Assembly: GCF_002128405.1 (NCBI RefSeq)
Contig: NZ_NETJ01000001.1
Span: forward strand, 1-64,000
Reading direction: 5' to 3'
Source of the DNA: Gottfriedia solisilvae
GTDB taxonomy: Bacteria; Bacillota; Bacilli; Bacillales; Bacillaceae_G
Length of the DNA stretch: 64,000 bases
Numbering within the stretch: the stretch's first letter is position 1; each line of letters opens with the position of its first letter. This document shows positions 54,857-64,000 of the stretch, in pieces. Both the position numbers and the translations under genes were made by a program. The notes beneath the pieces were generated by a model. It ran no database searches and was not told the DNA's origin. It saw only the letters and a list, made by a program, of their open reading frames with translations.

Positions 54857-54894
54857 AAAAAAAGAACTACCTTCTGAAAAAGTAGTTCTTTTTT
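54857..54894. terminator. Bidirectional terminator
   Basis: AAAAAGAACTAC pairs perfectly with GTAGTTCTTTTT (12 bp), with tracts on both sides. Confidence 0.8.
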
Positions 54895-54963
54895 ACTTAT
54901 AACCTAATTTTTAGGATAATGAAATAACATCACTGCTAAATCTAATTCTTTATTCGGATCTCC

Positions 54964-55115
54964 TTATAGATGGAACTTGAATTGATACCATCCATCCCCT
55001 TGATGACCCTTGTAATCAAGGTTTCTTTTCACCGTTGTAATTTGTTTTGACCTTGGCAACTCGCTGCTTGTGTTCTGCGTATAGAAATATACCAACTGCT
55101 GCTAATTCGATATGT
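54964..55115 (-). pseudogene. Short decayed gene fragment
   Basis: On the minus strand a frame reads IELAAVGIFLYAEHKQRVAKV...GEKKP and then stops. Dropping one T lets it continue as DYKGHQGDGWYQFKFHL to a stop at 54964. There is no start or ribosome-binding site. The base composition is less AT-rich than the surroundings. I cannot name the family; it looks like the 3' remnant of an older gene. Confidence 0.4.
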
Positions 55116-55182
55116 CAAAAAATAGAACGATCATATTTAATTAGTATTAATTATTAAAAAGTACAAAGAATTTTCAAAAAAA

Positions 55183-56469
55183 TTATATGATTTTTCTTAA
55201 TTCATATTTGAAGATAAAATTAGTTTGAACACAGTCAATAAAGTATTCTAGCATATAATCGAAATTTTCATCTATACATTCTTCCCAAATTAAGTTAATA
55301 AAATGAACTAAACTGGACAAATTCTTTGAAACCTCTGCACATTCGAATGGTGGTACTATTCCACTAGTCATTTTATTATAAAAATCTAAAAAATTTTCTA
55401 TTGGCATTTTTTTTGATTTTATATTTTTAACTTTTATTTTTAGATTTTCTTCTGTAAGATTGTTATCTGTATATAAATTAATAATTTCATAGAGTTCATT
55501 ATAAAAATACAAAAATTCTGTATAAACTTTTTCCGTAATTTCCAAATAATTTTCTTTTAAGATTTGTTTAGTCTCTATTCTTCTAGCAAAATACTCATGC
55601 CCTATAACCCATTGTATTAATATATCATCAATTTTTTCGTTAACATCTATTATTCCCCAATAATTTTCTTTTGATTGCTTTATCTTCCAAAGCGTTCTAC
55701 AAAAAGGTATTCCAAAAACCGATTGCTGTATGTCAGAAAAATAATCAATCCATATTTGATCACTTTTGTATTTATTTCTTAAATTTTCATTGATATACTT
55801 GATTGCAATTCTCATTGCATCTTTACTAGAAGCCAAAGTTTTATCTATACTAATTTTAATTCTAGTAAGATTTATATTTTCATCATTTTCTATTCTTCTC
55901 TCTTTTAATAATAAAAAATATTGCTCAGCAATTTTTGCTTTTCTAAAATTTATTATTTCATTAATTCCTGTTGAAGATATTTCAGTTAGTTGATTATAGA
56001 AATGATCTTCATGAATTATGAGATTATCTTTAGGAATTTTTATTCTTACTTTAGAAGCATTTAGCCTCCATGTTGGGTTTTCACGTTCTAAAGTTTCATA
56101 AATATACTTTTGTACAAAGAGCCAATATGCTTGACCTCCACTAGTGTTGTCGTCATATAAAAAAATAAGTACAGGTACTTCACAAATATCACAAAAATTT
56201 AAGAACTTTACTGGACAATCGTAGATTACTTCCCCAAGTTCTTCTTTAATATCGATATCTTTAGTAGATTTTAATTGTACTTTTATGAACTTTGCTGTTG
56301 TTATTCTTTCTTTAAAAATTTCTATTTCTACATCTATATCGTTATCGTTTTCAGTTTTTCTAAACTTCCATCCCTTTTTTACAAAAAAACTCTCTACATA
56401 GTTTCTCGATATATCTTCTCGTTGTTGATTTTCTGTATATTGAGAAAGTAGAGTATCGCTCTTTGACAT
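55183..56469 (-). CDS. DUF4365-like nuclease-domain protein
   Basis: A 428-residue protein. I start at 56469 (MSKSDTLLSQYTENQQ), since AAGGGG lies 10 bases upstream; the frame reaches 56493. Residues 15-140 match the DUF4365 pattern, a PD-(D/E)xK-like nuclease fold: SRNYVESFFVKKGW, the acidic NDNDIDVEIEI, then FIKVQLKST, with VPVLIFLYDD and AYWLFVQKY closing the domain. The remaining 290 residues are helical and unknown. DUF4365 is frequent in phage-defence loci. It is divergent from the helical protein at 56722, with 250 bases between. Confidence 0.65.
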   Translation of the reverse strand: MSKSDTLLSQYTENQQREDISRNYVESFFVKKGWKFRKTENDNDIDVEIEIFKERITTAKFIKVQLKSTKDIDIKEELGEVIYDCPVKFLNFCDICEVPVLIFLYDDNTSGGQAYWLFVQKYIYETLERENPTWRLNASKVRIKIPKDNLIIHEDHFYNQLTEISSTGINEIINFRKAKIAEQYFLLLKERRIENDENINLTRIKISIDKTLASSKDAMRIAIKYINENLRNKYKSDQIWIDYFSDIQQSVFGIPFCRTLWKIKQSKENYWGIIDVNEKIDDILIQWVIGHEYFARRIETKQILKENYLEITEKVYTEFLYFYNELYEIINLYTDNNLTEENLKIKVKNIKSKKMPIENFLDFYNKMTSGIVPPFECAEVSKNLSSLVHFINLIWEECIDENFDYMLEYFIDCVQTNFIFKYELRKII

Positions 56470-56721
56470 ATTTAATTTACCCCTTTTTAACATGACTTTG
56501 TGATTCTTAACTTTTTACGACTTATTTTATAAATTTTCGATAAATTTTGTCAATATTAACTTTAGATAGTGCTTTAAATCACACATGATAGTTCTTTTGA
56601 AGATTAGTTCTTCTGAGTTAAATGTTTGTATTAGTTTAATTCATTCAATAACTAATCCCTATTGTAAAAGATAGTTTTTGAATGTACAGTTATGAATATA
56701 TAACTAGTTTAGAAGAGGAAG

Positions 56722-57372
56722 ATGAATAACATGTATACAGATTATTCAAAAAAAATACAAAGTAATATTATATATTTACATCAGTTAAGAGTCGAAGGAA
56801 TAAAAAATGCAAAAAAAATTATTGGTAAATCTCTCTTTTTAGAGGATATATATTTTTTAAGTTTAGTAGACAAGTGTCTTAGATTAACTGATGGTTTCTT
56901 AAAAATGATTGAATCGAGAAATTTGACTTGCTCTGGATTCATGTTAAGAATACAGTTAGATATTTGTATGAGAACTTACGCTATTTTCATCGCTGAGGAT
57001 AAAGATAAAGTTCAAAAAAGTATTTTTTCAAATAAATATCAACTTAATAAACTTAAAAGCGAAGAAGGAGTAAAAATGACAGATGGTTACTTAAGTGGAA
57101 GACTAAATGAAATAGATCCTACATTTAAGGAAGTCTATAAAAATACTTCTGGATATATCCATCATTCTGAGCAAGCGTTTTATTCAATAAATCGTTCCGA
57201 TACGGTATTTTCAAATCAAATAGCATTTGATATTGGACACGAACTTCCTCATTCTTTTGACAAAATTCTAAATGAATGTATTGAGGCTTTTAATTATTTT
57301 GTAGAGTTTTTTTACAAATTACTAGACCCAGTTATAAAATCCAAAGAAAAATTTGATAATGAAAACCAATAA
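56722..57372 (+). CDS. Helical HEPN-like hypothetical protein, 216 aa
   Basis: A soluble all-helical protein. The segment CSGFMLRIQLDICMRTYAIF, followed 90 residues later by YKNTSGYIHHSEQAFYS, resembles DUF5677/HEPN-type proteins, where an Arg helix and a late His cluster occur. The classic RxxxxH motif is not clear, so RNase activity is uncertain. AGAGGAAG lies right before ATG 56722, and an ATG three codons later has longer spacing. It is divergent from the DUF4365-like gene and convergent to the KAP NTPase. Confidence 0.55.
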   Translation: MNNMYTDYSKKIQSNIIYLHQLRVEGIKNAKKIIGKSLFLEDIYFLSLVDKCLRLTDGFLKMIESRNLTCSGFMLRIQLDICMRTYAIFIAEDKDKVQKSIFSNKYQLNKLKSEEGVKMTDGYLSGRLNEIDPTFKEVYKNTSGYIHHSEQAFYSINRSDTVFSNQIAFDIGHELPHSFDKILNECIEAFNYFVEFFYKLLDPVIKSKEKFDNENQ

Positions 57373-57524
57373 AATTAATCCTGCGATAAACCACTAGGCA
57401 ATCATTTTGAATACTTGAGTCTATATTAAACTTATTGCTAAATATTAGCATGTTTTAATCGTTAAACGAATCCCTAAAAATATATATTTCACATAAGACA
57501 TTGATCTTGTAAGTTGTAAATAAA

Positions 57525-57557
57525 AAAGATAGCTAAACTTAAAGTTTAGCTATCTTT
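57525..57557. terminator. Bidirectional terminator between convergent genes
   Basis: AAAGATAGCTAAACT pairs perfectly with AGTTTAGCTATCTTT around three bases. Confidence 0.88.
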
Positions 57558-57651
57558 AATTTATTTCGCGATAGGGTGAAACACAATATAAATCGTTATT
57601 TTATACGATACCACTTAAAGATATGTAATTCTGTGTTTGAACAAGACTATA

Positions 57652-60399
57652 TTAGTAATTGGTATATTTTTGTTGAATATCAGCAAATTTTATTTGGCAG
57701 TAACTCCAATTAAATCTGTCATACAGCATAATCTCTTCATTTAACTTTTGCTTTAGATTAATATACGATTTTCTCAATTTTATATGATATTCTTCATTTA
57801 GAACTTGCTTATTTAGCCATCCAATTTCATTAATAATGGAATGGAAATATGAAAAATGCTGATAATCAATAATATTTTGTGAGTCTTCAAGAAAATTATA
57901 TAACTGATCAATTTTATTAATTAGTAGTTCTACAGACATTGAGCCATTTTGTAATTCAAATCTATTCAGATTCATAATAGGTATTTTCAAGACTAGTTGA
58001 ATTAGTTTATTCTTTAATATATATATTTGGATAAAACTATTAATCTTCTCATCATAATGCTCAAATGCGTCTAAAATCTCACTATTATTTTGATGGATAT
58101 TAATAATTTTTGTTTTTATTAAATTATAAATATCATTAAATAACTCAATTGAATTAATAGAATTAGTAAGTTCTTTCTTTTTATTGTCTTCCAATAAAAG
58201 ACTTATTAGTAATTCATTCATTACCTTTAAAGATGTTATTTTTTCGAATGATTCTTTTAAACTTCCATGATTATACTGATTCTCTTCAAATAAATATAAC
58301 CAACAGACCATATGCAAATAACCTGTTACATCTAAGATTATTTGTAGTTCTATGTTTTCTAGATAGTATAATGAAGTTGATTTTTCATTGTTATTCAAAA
58401 ATTCAATATTTGATTCTTGTAACAATAAACTAGTTCTTTCAAGAAAATCAGGATATTTCACAATAGGGTTTCTATTTTGATTCCCTATTAACTCAAATAT
58501 TTGGGCTAATGTAATTTTATTTTCATTTGTCAAATCCACTGTTATATCAGAGAAAGTTTTTATTCTACGAGTTAAAATATTTGGACTTACTTTTTCTTGT
58601 GAATAATTTATGGCTACTAGCATTTCTGTAAGTTTAGTATAATTCCAATGTTCACTTTTTATTTCCTCCATCGAATCTAATTCTTCTAATAATTCCTCAT
58701 TTTTAGTTTTAATTTTTGAGAATATGTCAGATGATATTTTATCTGAATAAATTAGTTTGTTATAAAATTCATATTCCCTACTTTTTAAAATTTGCTGAGT
58801 TTCATAAATTAAGATTTTACTTGTTTCTCTAAAAAATGACTTTAAAAATATATCAGTATTATTGTCTACAAAAAGACCTATATCGCCTGATTTAACAATC
58901 TTTTCGTAGATCTCTTTGAATATTACTTTAAAGATATTTAATTTAAAGATTAGTAAATTAATATTTATAACATCATTTTCTAAATCAAAATTCGAACTAC
59001 TACTGTTAAAGTTATTTTCAACAAAAATGAAACTCTCTCTAACTCCTGAGACGATTTTTTTTATGTATCTTGGATTACTAAGTTTACTGTTAAAATCTTT
59101 CAATTGCTCATTAATCTTATTGATGTCATCTGATAATACTTGATAAATTACTTCTTTTTTGTCAATTTTCTCTAACTTCTTTTTATCTTTTTCGATTCCT
59201 TCTTTTATATTGGTTGAAATAACTTCCAAATAATCTTTATATGACGACTTTAATTTCTGGAGTTCACTCAAAATAAAGGTATCTTTAAATTCTGGAAAAA
59301 GAGTTTCAAAATAATGTTTAAATATTTCATCATTTTCAATTTTTTTTAATTCAAATTTGGTATTAATAAACTTCTCTAAGTAAGCAACCGAAATTCTTTC
59401 AGATACAATTTTTTCATAATCGACAATTAATAAAACAATTACTCCTTTTAAATCAACAATTTCTTTAATAAATGTTAAGGTACTATAAATAGTCTCTTCT
59501 TCAACTCTGTCTAAATCATCTATAATAATAATAATTCTCTTTTGTAAATCAAGCAATTTTTGAATATTAATCTCTAAATTTTCCTTAAATTCCCGTAAAT
59601 CCTCTTTTTTATCTTCTGGAAATAAGTCAAAAAAATTTACAATGTTATTAATGTTTTTATTACCTACTAATTTAAGTAATAAATTAAAGTAATTCTGGTA
59701 TGGACTCCCTTTACCAGTATAAATTTCATTTTGATTCATTATTGTTTCTAATTGACCGAAAACATAGTTTATCAATTTCTCTCTCGTATCTATTATCATT
59801 GGCTGTACAAAGATTACTTCGTTACTATCTTCTTTTAAATTTTCAATTAAAGCATTTACAAAACTTGTCTTCCCTTCTCCCCATTCTGCACTAATTGCTA
59901 ATGCATAAGGATCATATATATCCAAATCATTCAAAAAACCATAAATCCTATTAAACTCTTTTTTTCTTGTAGGGAATAACTCATCTAATGACCTGACTGG
60001 TAAATCGGAAAGTTCCGTATGTTTAGAAATAATTTCAACTTGTTCATCAAATGCATAGAATATCCATACGATTATTAACGCCAAGAAAATAAATAGAATA
60101 GATTCTATTTTACTTTGTAGTATAATTGACAGTGTTAATGACACTAACAATAAGAAATATATAAAATTTAAGTAATTTTTTATTACCTGTTTAACGGTTT
60201 TTCTATAAAAAAATAATTCTCTAAAAAAGATTAACGTCATTAAAGTAAATAGAATCAATCCTATTTTTGCAAAATAAGAAAGAGTAATTCCTGTAAATAA
60301 AGTACTTGCAATACCTCTAAAAACTATACCATTAAAGATCGCTAAAACTAGATAAAATATAAAACTAATAATTTTTTTTCTTTCAATATTACTTTCCAT
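57652..60399 (-). CDS. Membrane-anchored KAP-family P-loop NTPase
   Basis: A 915-residue protein. Four hydrophobic helices (about 9-30, 42-62, 75-95, 98-117) anchor it at the N-terminus. The KAP ATPase follows: PTRKKEFNRIYGFL, Walker A AEWGEGKTSF (171-180) and Walker B RIIIIIDDLDRVE (288-300). KAP NTPases carry membrane segments inserted near the P-loop domain; here they precede it. The C-terminal 500 residues are helical and highly charged. GAGGTA lies before the ATG. It is a single-gene unit. Related proteins occur in phage-exclusion and defence loci, but the function here is unproven. Confidence 0.8.
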   Translation of the reverse strand: MESNIERKKIISFIFYLVLAIFNGIVFRGIASTLFTGITLSYFAKIGLILFTLMTLIFFRELFFYRKTVKQVIKNYLNFIYFLLLVSLTLSIILQSKIESILFIFLALIIVWIFYAFDEQVEIISKHTELSDLPVRSLDELFPTRKKEFNRIYGFLNDLDIYDPYALAISAEWGEGKTSFVNALIENLKEDSNEVIFVQPMIIDTREKLINYVFGQLETIMNQNEIYTGKGSPYQNYFNLLLKLVGNKNINNIVNFFDLFPEDKKEDLREFKENLEINIQKLLDLQKRIIIIIDDLDRVEEETIYSTLTFIKEIVDLKGVIVLLIVDYEKIVSERISVAYLEKFINTKFELKKIENDEIFKHYFETLFPEFKDTFILSELQKLKSSYKDYLEVISTNIKEGIEKDKKKLEKIDKKEVIYQVLSDDINKINEQLKDFNSKLSNPRYIKKIVSGVRESFIFVENNFNSSSSNFDLENDVININLLIFKLNIFKVIFKEIYEKIVKSGDIGLFVDNNTDIFLKSFFRETSKILIYETQQILKSREYEFYNKLIYSDKISSDIFSKIKTKNEELLEELDSMEEIKSEHWNYTKLTEMLVAINYSQEKVSPNILTRRIKTFSDITVDLTNENKITLAQIFELIGNQNRNPIVKYPDFLERTSLLLQESNIEFLNNNEKSTSLYYLENIELQIILDVTGYLHMVCWLYLFEENQYNHGSLKESFEKITSLKVMNELLISLLLEDNKKKELTNSINSIELFNDIYNLIKTKIINIHQNNSEILDAFEHYDEKINSFIQIYILKNKLIQLVLKIPIMNLNRFELQNGSMSVELLINKIDQLYNFLEDSQNIIDYQHFSYFHSIINEIGWLNKQVLNEEYHIKLRKSYINLKQKLNEEIMLYDRFNWSYCQIKFADIQQKYTNY

Positions 60400-60912
60400 T
60401 TTCCATACCTCAAACTTTTTAAATTTAATTCTTTTAGACTAAAATTAATTAAATATTATTTGCAATTTCTACCTTTTAAATATATCACCAATTGTATATT
60501 TCAAGTAGAATTACTTTATTATTAGATAAATCAAGAAAAATATAAATACTACACAAATTTAATATGTCTCCCCCTAGCGATTATTGTTCTATTTTAAGTT
60601 GAGATGTTGTTGTGCCATCCCTTTACGGATTTTATAATTTGTACCGGGCTCATGCCCGTTTAATTTTGTTTTTTATCTCTAAAAATAACCTTACCCAAAA
60701 GTGAAAAAGAGACTGATCCATCAGTCTCCTTAACAACAATTCTTCCTTTAGAAAAACATCTAGCACAAAACATAGTATTAATTACATTCAAAAATATTGA
60801 AAAAATATCAACCCTAGATTAATATATGATTATCCTCATAATATACTATACAATCATCATAATTAATAAATTTTCAAATAAATTTTGTAATCTTCCGATA
60901 AGTTTCCATATT
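60400..60912. other. Right end of the island, non-coding
   Basis: About 510 bases without a gene. It holds a CGGGC/GCCCG hairpin at 60645-60658 followed by a T-rich run, the hairpin at 60709-60728, and a CCGATAAG motif at 60895-60902, 10 bases left of the second dif-like site. The motif matches those inside the left end. Confidence 0.55.
60709..60728 (-). terminator. Minus-strand terminator at the island edge
   Basis: GAGACTGAT pairs exactly with ATCAGTCTC; read on the minus strand it is followed by TTTTTCACTTTT. Confidence 0.6.
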
Positions 60913-60940
60913 CTTCGGCTTACTATATATTATGTAAACT
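60913..60940 (+). other. Dif-like site with degenerate left arm (right island boundary)
   Basis: Left arm CTTCGGCTTAC matches dif at only 3 of 11 positions, but the centre TATATA and right arm TTATGTAAACT are identical to those at 32239, and the next five bases (AGAAA) also match. It has the same orientation as the left site. This is the form expected of a hybrid attachment site, where the left arm came from the element. Confidence 0.75.
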
Positions 60941-60978
60941 AGAAAAAGTGAAGCGTACCAATAACTACAGTTACTCAC

Positions 60979-61001
60979 TTCCGATAATTTTCGTTATTAG
61001 G
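60979..61001. repeat. Second copy of the CGATAA block after a dif-like site
   Basis: TTCCGATAAT starts 38 bases after the site, exactly as at 32305, and is followed by TTCGTTATTAG, against TCCGTTATTAG at the left. The intervening 33 bases differ between copies, so spacing is conserved rather than sequence. Confidence 0.65.
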
Positions 61002-61136
61002 TAGTTCTTGGTATCACTTTCACAATAAGTAACGGATATTACCCATAATCTTTAAGGTCATTACATTAAGTATTTGGTTCGGTACATAATTCTCGGCTGC
61101 ATCCTTATAACCAAAATATTAGGAGGTTTTTTGCAA

Positions 61137-61307
61137 ATGAATATTCAACATACTGTTGATGAATTTTTATCTTACATTAAAATTGAGAAAAATTTATCAA
61201 ACAATACTTTCAACTCATATGAGAATGATTTGCACTGTTTTATTCAGTTTCTAAAGAAACATAATGGATCACTCGTTCTTTATGAAGTTACATTATCTAC
61301 TTTATGA
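61137..61307 (+). pseudogene. Truncated XerC-like tyrosine recombinase
   Basis: ATG 61137 follows AGGAGG (61121-61126). The 56 codons encode the start of a core-binding domain (MNIQHTVDEFLSYIKIEKNLS), then QFLKKHNGSL, related to the island recombinase (AIDEFLLYLDIEKKCS). It ends in stop codons, and the whole catalytic domain is missing. It lies 196 bases right of the second dif-like site, with the same upstream layout as the intact gene, so it is the remnant of an earlier dif-targeting element. Confidence 0.75.
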
Positions 61308-61389
61308 TGATGAAGAAGTAAAATTATATCTTTCTAAACAACTACTCTTAATGCATTTAGACGATGAATCAATAAGGATTACTTATTAA
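61282..61389 (+). other. Short frame overlapping the recombinase remnant
   Basis: A 35-codon frame reads MKLHYLLYDDEEVKLYLSKQ and ends DDESIRITY, with a protein-like composition. It lacks a ribosome-binding site and is probably the tail of another lost gene joined to the recombinase remnant by deletion. Confidence 0.3.
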
Positions 61390-61434
61390 TTACGACTCTT
61401 TTTATTATGTTTATTAAAACAGGTATAAGGAAAA

Positions 61435-61470
61435 AACAGGGTATCTTTTCCTGAATCCTAAACCCTATTT
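61435..61470 (-). terminator. Weak terminator after GH43 gene
   Basis: On the minus strand an AGGGT/ACCCT stem with an inner hairpin is followed by TTTTTTCC. Confidence 0.45.
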
Positions 61471-61487
61471 CTTCTTATCCTGCACTA

Positions 61488-63092
61488 TTAGTTTTTATAA
61501 ATAAAGTAATCAAAATCGGCATGAAGATTCTGTCCAGTTGTATCCTGACATTGCATACCAACAAATGCACCTGTAAAGAATCCTCCGCCTTGAATATAAT
61601 CATCAGAAAGCTTATAAGAGTAGAAAGTTACTGGTAGAACTGTCCAGTTTTCACCGTCAAATGAATAAGAATATTGGTAAATATTCGTTTTCACATCAAC
61701 TCGTAGATATACATACTCAACATGCTCTGGAATTACGATTTCATTTCCTTGAAGAGGTTGATCAAACGTGAAATTATCACATGAAACAAACTCTAAAATT
61801 CGACCTTTGCTTTCATTCCAAGTAATTTGGCATGAAGACCAGTTTTGCGTATTATAATAGTTTACTAGTCCCGCAGATTGATGGAATGTATTAGGATAAA
61901 ACGCAACTTTTGTCTCAGCCGTAAAATTAAAATGCTGCCAGCGTCTTGCTACGAATGCTTGAGTGAATTTAGATGTCAATGATTCCTTACCGTATAAACG
62001 TAAATGGCCTGGGTTATCCTTTAGTGAAACTACGTTTTCACCAAGAGGAATTCTTAATTTTTGAAAATGCATGTTTAAGATTTCTGAGTTAAAGTCGTCT
62101 TTTTCCGGATAATCACGTTCCCACTTTACTTCTTCAATACTTGGTCCTTCTATTTCAAGTGAAGGATGATTTCCTCCAACTACATATGGCCAGTCGTTTT
62201 TCCACTCTAGTCTTTGAATAGCAGTCTCTCTTCCAAGTGGACAAAAGCCTCTTGGATCTAATAATGGTTGCCCTTCTCTTGGTAAAGGTCTTCCAGTTAA
62301 ATGAACAAGAAACCATTCATCTGTATGGGTTTGGACAATTGATGCATGACCCGCTTTTTGCAGTGGAATTCTTGGTGAATGGAATGACGAAATTAATGGA
62401 TTTTCTGGATGAACCTCATACGGTCCCTTTAATTGTTTGGATCGTGCAATTGTAGCTTGGTGATCATATTTCGTACCACCCTCAGCTGTTAATAAATAGT
62501 AGTAACCATTCATTTTATATAAGTGTGGTGCTTCTGTTAGCTTAATATCCGTTCCTTTAAAGATCACTTCCGATTTACCGATCAGTTTCTTTTCTTCAAC
62601 ACTATATTCTTGTAAAGAAATACCATAAAAATTATGATTTCCTAAACGATGGTCCCAAACCATATTAACTAAATACTTCTTACCATCTTCATCATGAAAT
62701 AGAGAAGGGTCAAACCCTGTACTGTTTAAATAAATTGGATCAGACCATTCACCATCGATTGTCTCGCAAGTTGCAAGGTAATTATGACAATCCTTCCATT
62801 GTCCTTCAACTACTTTTACATCCGTATAAATTAACCAAAACTGTCCGTCACGATAAGATAATGCAGGGGCCCAAATACCGCCTGAATCGGGATTTCCCGT
62901 CATATTTAATTGACTCAAACGATTTAATGGTCTAGAGATTAGACGCCAATTTTTTAAATCCTTTGAATGATAAATTCCAACACCTGGAAACCATTCAAAA
63001 GTAGAAACTGCAATATAATAGTCTTCCCCTACTCGACAAATACTTGGATCCGGATTGAATCCCGGTAAAATCGGATTACGAATGATAGCCAT
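61488..63092 (-). CDS. GH43 beta-xylosidase (xylan 1,4-beta-xylosidase)
   Basis: A 534-residue glycoside hydrolase that releases xylose from xylo-oligosaccharides. There is no signal peptide, so it acts in the cytoplasm on imported oligomers. The five-bladed propeller carries the catalytic residues: Asp base in [10 protein letters not shown] (near residue 14), the pKa-modulating Asp in [14 protein letters not shown] and the acid Glu in [12 protein letters not shown]-terminal beta-sandwich (residues about 330-534) completes the active site, as in family members of this length. GGAGGG precedes the ATG. With xylB it forms a xylose-use cluster. Confidence 0.9.
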   Translation of the reverse strand: MAIIRNPILPGFNPDPSICRVGEDYYIAVSTFEWFPGVGIYHSKDLKNWRLISRPLNRLSQLNMTGNPDSGGIWAPALSYRDGQFWLIYTDVKVVEGQWKDCHNYLATCETIDGEWSDPIYLNSTGFDPSLFHDEDGKKYLVNMVWDHRLGNHNFYGISLQEYSVEEKKLIGKSEVIFKGTDIKLTEAPHLYKMNGYYYLLTAEGGTKYDHQATIARSKQLKGPYEVHPENPLISSFHSPRIPLQKAGHASIVQTHTDEWFLVHLTGRPLPREGQPLLDPRGFCPLGRETAIQRLEWKNDWPYVVGGNHPSLEIEGPSIEEVKWERDYPEKDDFNSEILNMHFQKLRIPLGENVVSLKDNPGHLRLYGKESLTSKFTQAFVARRWQHFNFTAETKVAFYPNTFHQSAGLVNYYNTQNWSSCQITWNESKGRILEFVSCDNFTFDQPLQGNEIVIPEHVEYVYLRVDVKTNIYQYSYSFDGENWTVLPVTFYSYKLSDDYIQGGGFFTGAFVGMQCQDTTGQNLHADFDYFIYKN

Positions 63093-63165
63093 TTTACACC
63101 CTCCATGTTTATCTATTTATTTCATGCCATTATTAATTTTTACTGCCGTGTCAAAAAAGTTCACA

Positions 63166-64000
63166 CTACTTTCTAAATTCAAAAAGCTGCTGATTTAGCT
63201 CTTTTGTTTGTAAATAGACCTGTTTATAGATGATGTAGAGCTTTTCATACATTTTTACATTCTCTAAAACTGGCTTATATTCATTAACTGGTTTAATAAA
63301 TTCCTCTGCACAATTCTCTAATGAATCAAACCAGTTGCATCCGTATGCGGCAATCATTGCAGCGCCCATTCCTGGACCTTGCTCACTTGATAGCTTAATA
63401 ATTGTCGCGTTAAATATATCTGCCTGCATTTGTAGCCAAACTGGATTTTTTGCTCCGCCACCAATTGAAATGATTGAATCAATCTTTTTACCATTCTTTC
63501 GAAAAATTTCAATTGATTCATTTAATGAGAATGTAATTCCTTCCATTACTGCTCGTGCAAAATCACATCTTTTATGTGATGCGTCCATTCCAATAAAACT
63601 TCCTCTAATACTAAAATCAGCATGTGGAGTTCTTTCTCCAACTAAGTAGGGAGTGAATAATAAACCATTTGAACCAATTGAAACTTGGTCAACATCCTCT
63701 AGTAGCTGTTGAAAACTTTCATTTTCAGCGAATGTATCCTTAAACCAGCTTAATGAAAATCCAGCCGCCAACGTAACACCCATCGAGTAATAGGCATCTT
63801 CTTTTCCATGATTGAAATAGTGAACTTTTCCTTTAAAGTCTTGATCTCCATGTTCTTCGTAGGAAAGGACAACACCAGAAGTACCGATACTACATAATGT
63901 ATTACCTTCAGTTAAGATTCCGGAACCAATAGCCCCACATGCATTATCTGCGCCACCTGCGAACACTTTAACTTCTGGACTTAAACCTGTTTGATTTGAT
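63166..64000 (-). CDS. xylB: Xylulokinase XylB, 3' part only (window cut)
   Basis: The C-terminal ~278 codons of an FGGY-family kinase that phosphorylates D-xylulose in xylose catabolism. The frame is open to the window edge, so the N-terminal half lies beyond 64000. Visible blocks are FAGGADNACGAIGSGIL, SIGTSGVVLSY, the FTPYLVGERTPHADFSIRGSF block typical of XylB, and SIISIGGGAKNPVWLQMQADIF for ATP binding. It lies 73 bases upstream of the GH43 gene on the same strand, so the two are probably co-transcribed. Confidence 0.9.
   Translation of the reverse strand, partial: SNQTGLSPEVKVFAGGADNACGAIGSGILTEGNTLCSIGTSGVVLSYEEHGDQDFKGKVHYFNHGKEDAYYSMGVTLAAGFSLSWFKDTFAENESFQQLLEDVDQVSIGSNGLLFTPYLVGERTPHADFSIRGSFIGMDASHKRCDFARAVMEGITFSLNESIEIFRKNGKKIDSIISIGGGAKNPVWLQMQADIFNATIIKLSSEQGPGMGAAMIAAYGCNWFDSLENCAEEFIKPVNEYKPVLENVKMYEKLYIIYKQVYLQTKELNQQLFEFRK

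Overview
The window is low-GC DNA from a spore-forming member of the Bacillaceae. Evidence for this is a sleB-ypeB spore-cortex hydrolase pair, a yodN/yozD/yodM-type cluster, SteT-like and YqzG-like proteins, GGAGG ribosome-binding sites and a Firmicutes-type dif site. I cannot fix the genus from sequence alone; it is not B. subtilis itself.

Positions 1-32,238 and 61,488-64,000 read as ordinary chromosome. The left part holds a tandem intergenic repeat array (1-408), the yodN/yozD/yodM-like genes, a thioredoxin, sbcDC, two very large paralogous secreted subtilases (8.3-11.9 kb and 19.0-22.5 kb), a fructoselysine-type permease/deglycase pair, a SteT-like amino-acid exchanger, rpiA, a glycerol-3-phosphate dehydrogenase-like gene, a three-gene amino-acid ABC transporter, an HMG-CoA-lyase-like gene that has lost its catalytic residues, uppP, and sleB-ypeB. 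Several small broken genes (2.5, 15.1 and 23.8 kb) lie between them. The right end carries a GH43 beta-xylosidase and the 3' part of a xylulokinase gene.

The main discovery is at 32,239-60,940. A near-consensus dif site (the XerCD chromosome-dimer resolution site) lies at 32,239-32,266. A second copy with the same centre and right arm, but a degenerate left arm, lies at 60,913-60,940. Between them are about 28.7 kb of accessory genes. Immediately inside the left site is an intact XerC-like tyrosine recombinase. Just right of the second site is a related but truncated recombinase with the same upstream architecture. I read this as a genomic island inserted at dif, next to the remnant of an earlier one.

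The island carries a replicon-like module: a perfect DnaA box, a winged-helix protein and two families of iteron-like repeats. Its cargo is dominated by likely genome-defence genes. These are a metallophosphoesterase fused to a P-loop NTPase, a complete type I restriction-modification operon with a YgjP-like metallopeptidase, an HNH nuclease, an EVE-like protein, a zinc-ribbon/Vsr-like nuclease with a NUMOD1-type tail, a DUF4365-like nuclease divergent from a helical HEPN-like protein, and a four-TM KAP-type NTPase. A second tyrosine recombinase with a long Asn-rich tail and a serine resolvase with a candidate site are also present. Gene orientation is mostly + left of dif and mostly - right of it, as expected at a replication terminus.

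Family names come from motifs and remembered homologues; no database search was possible.
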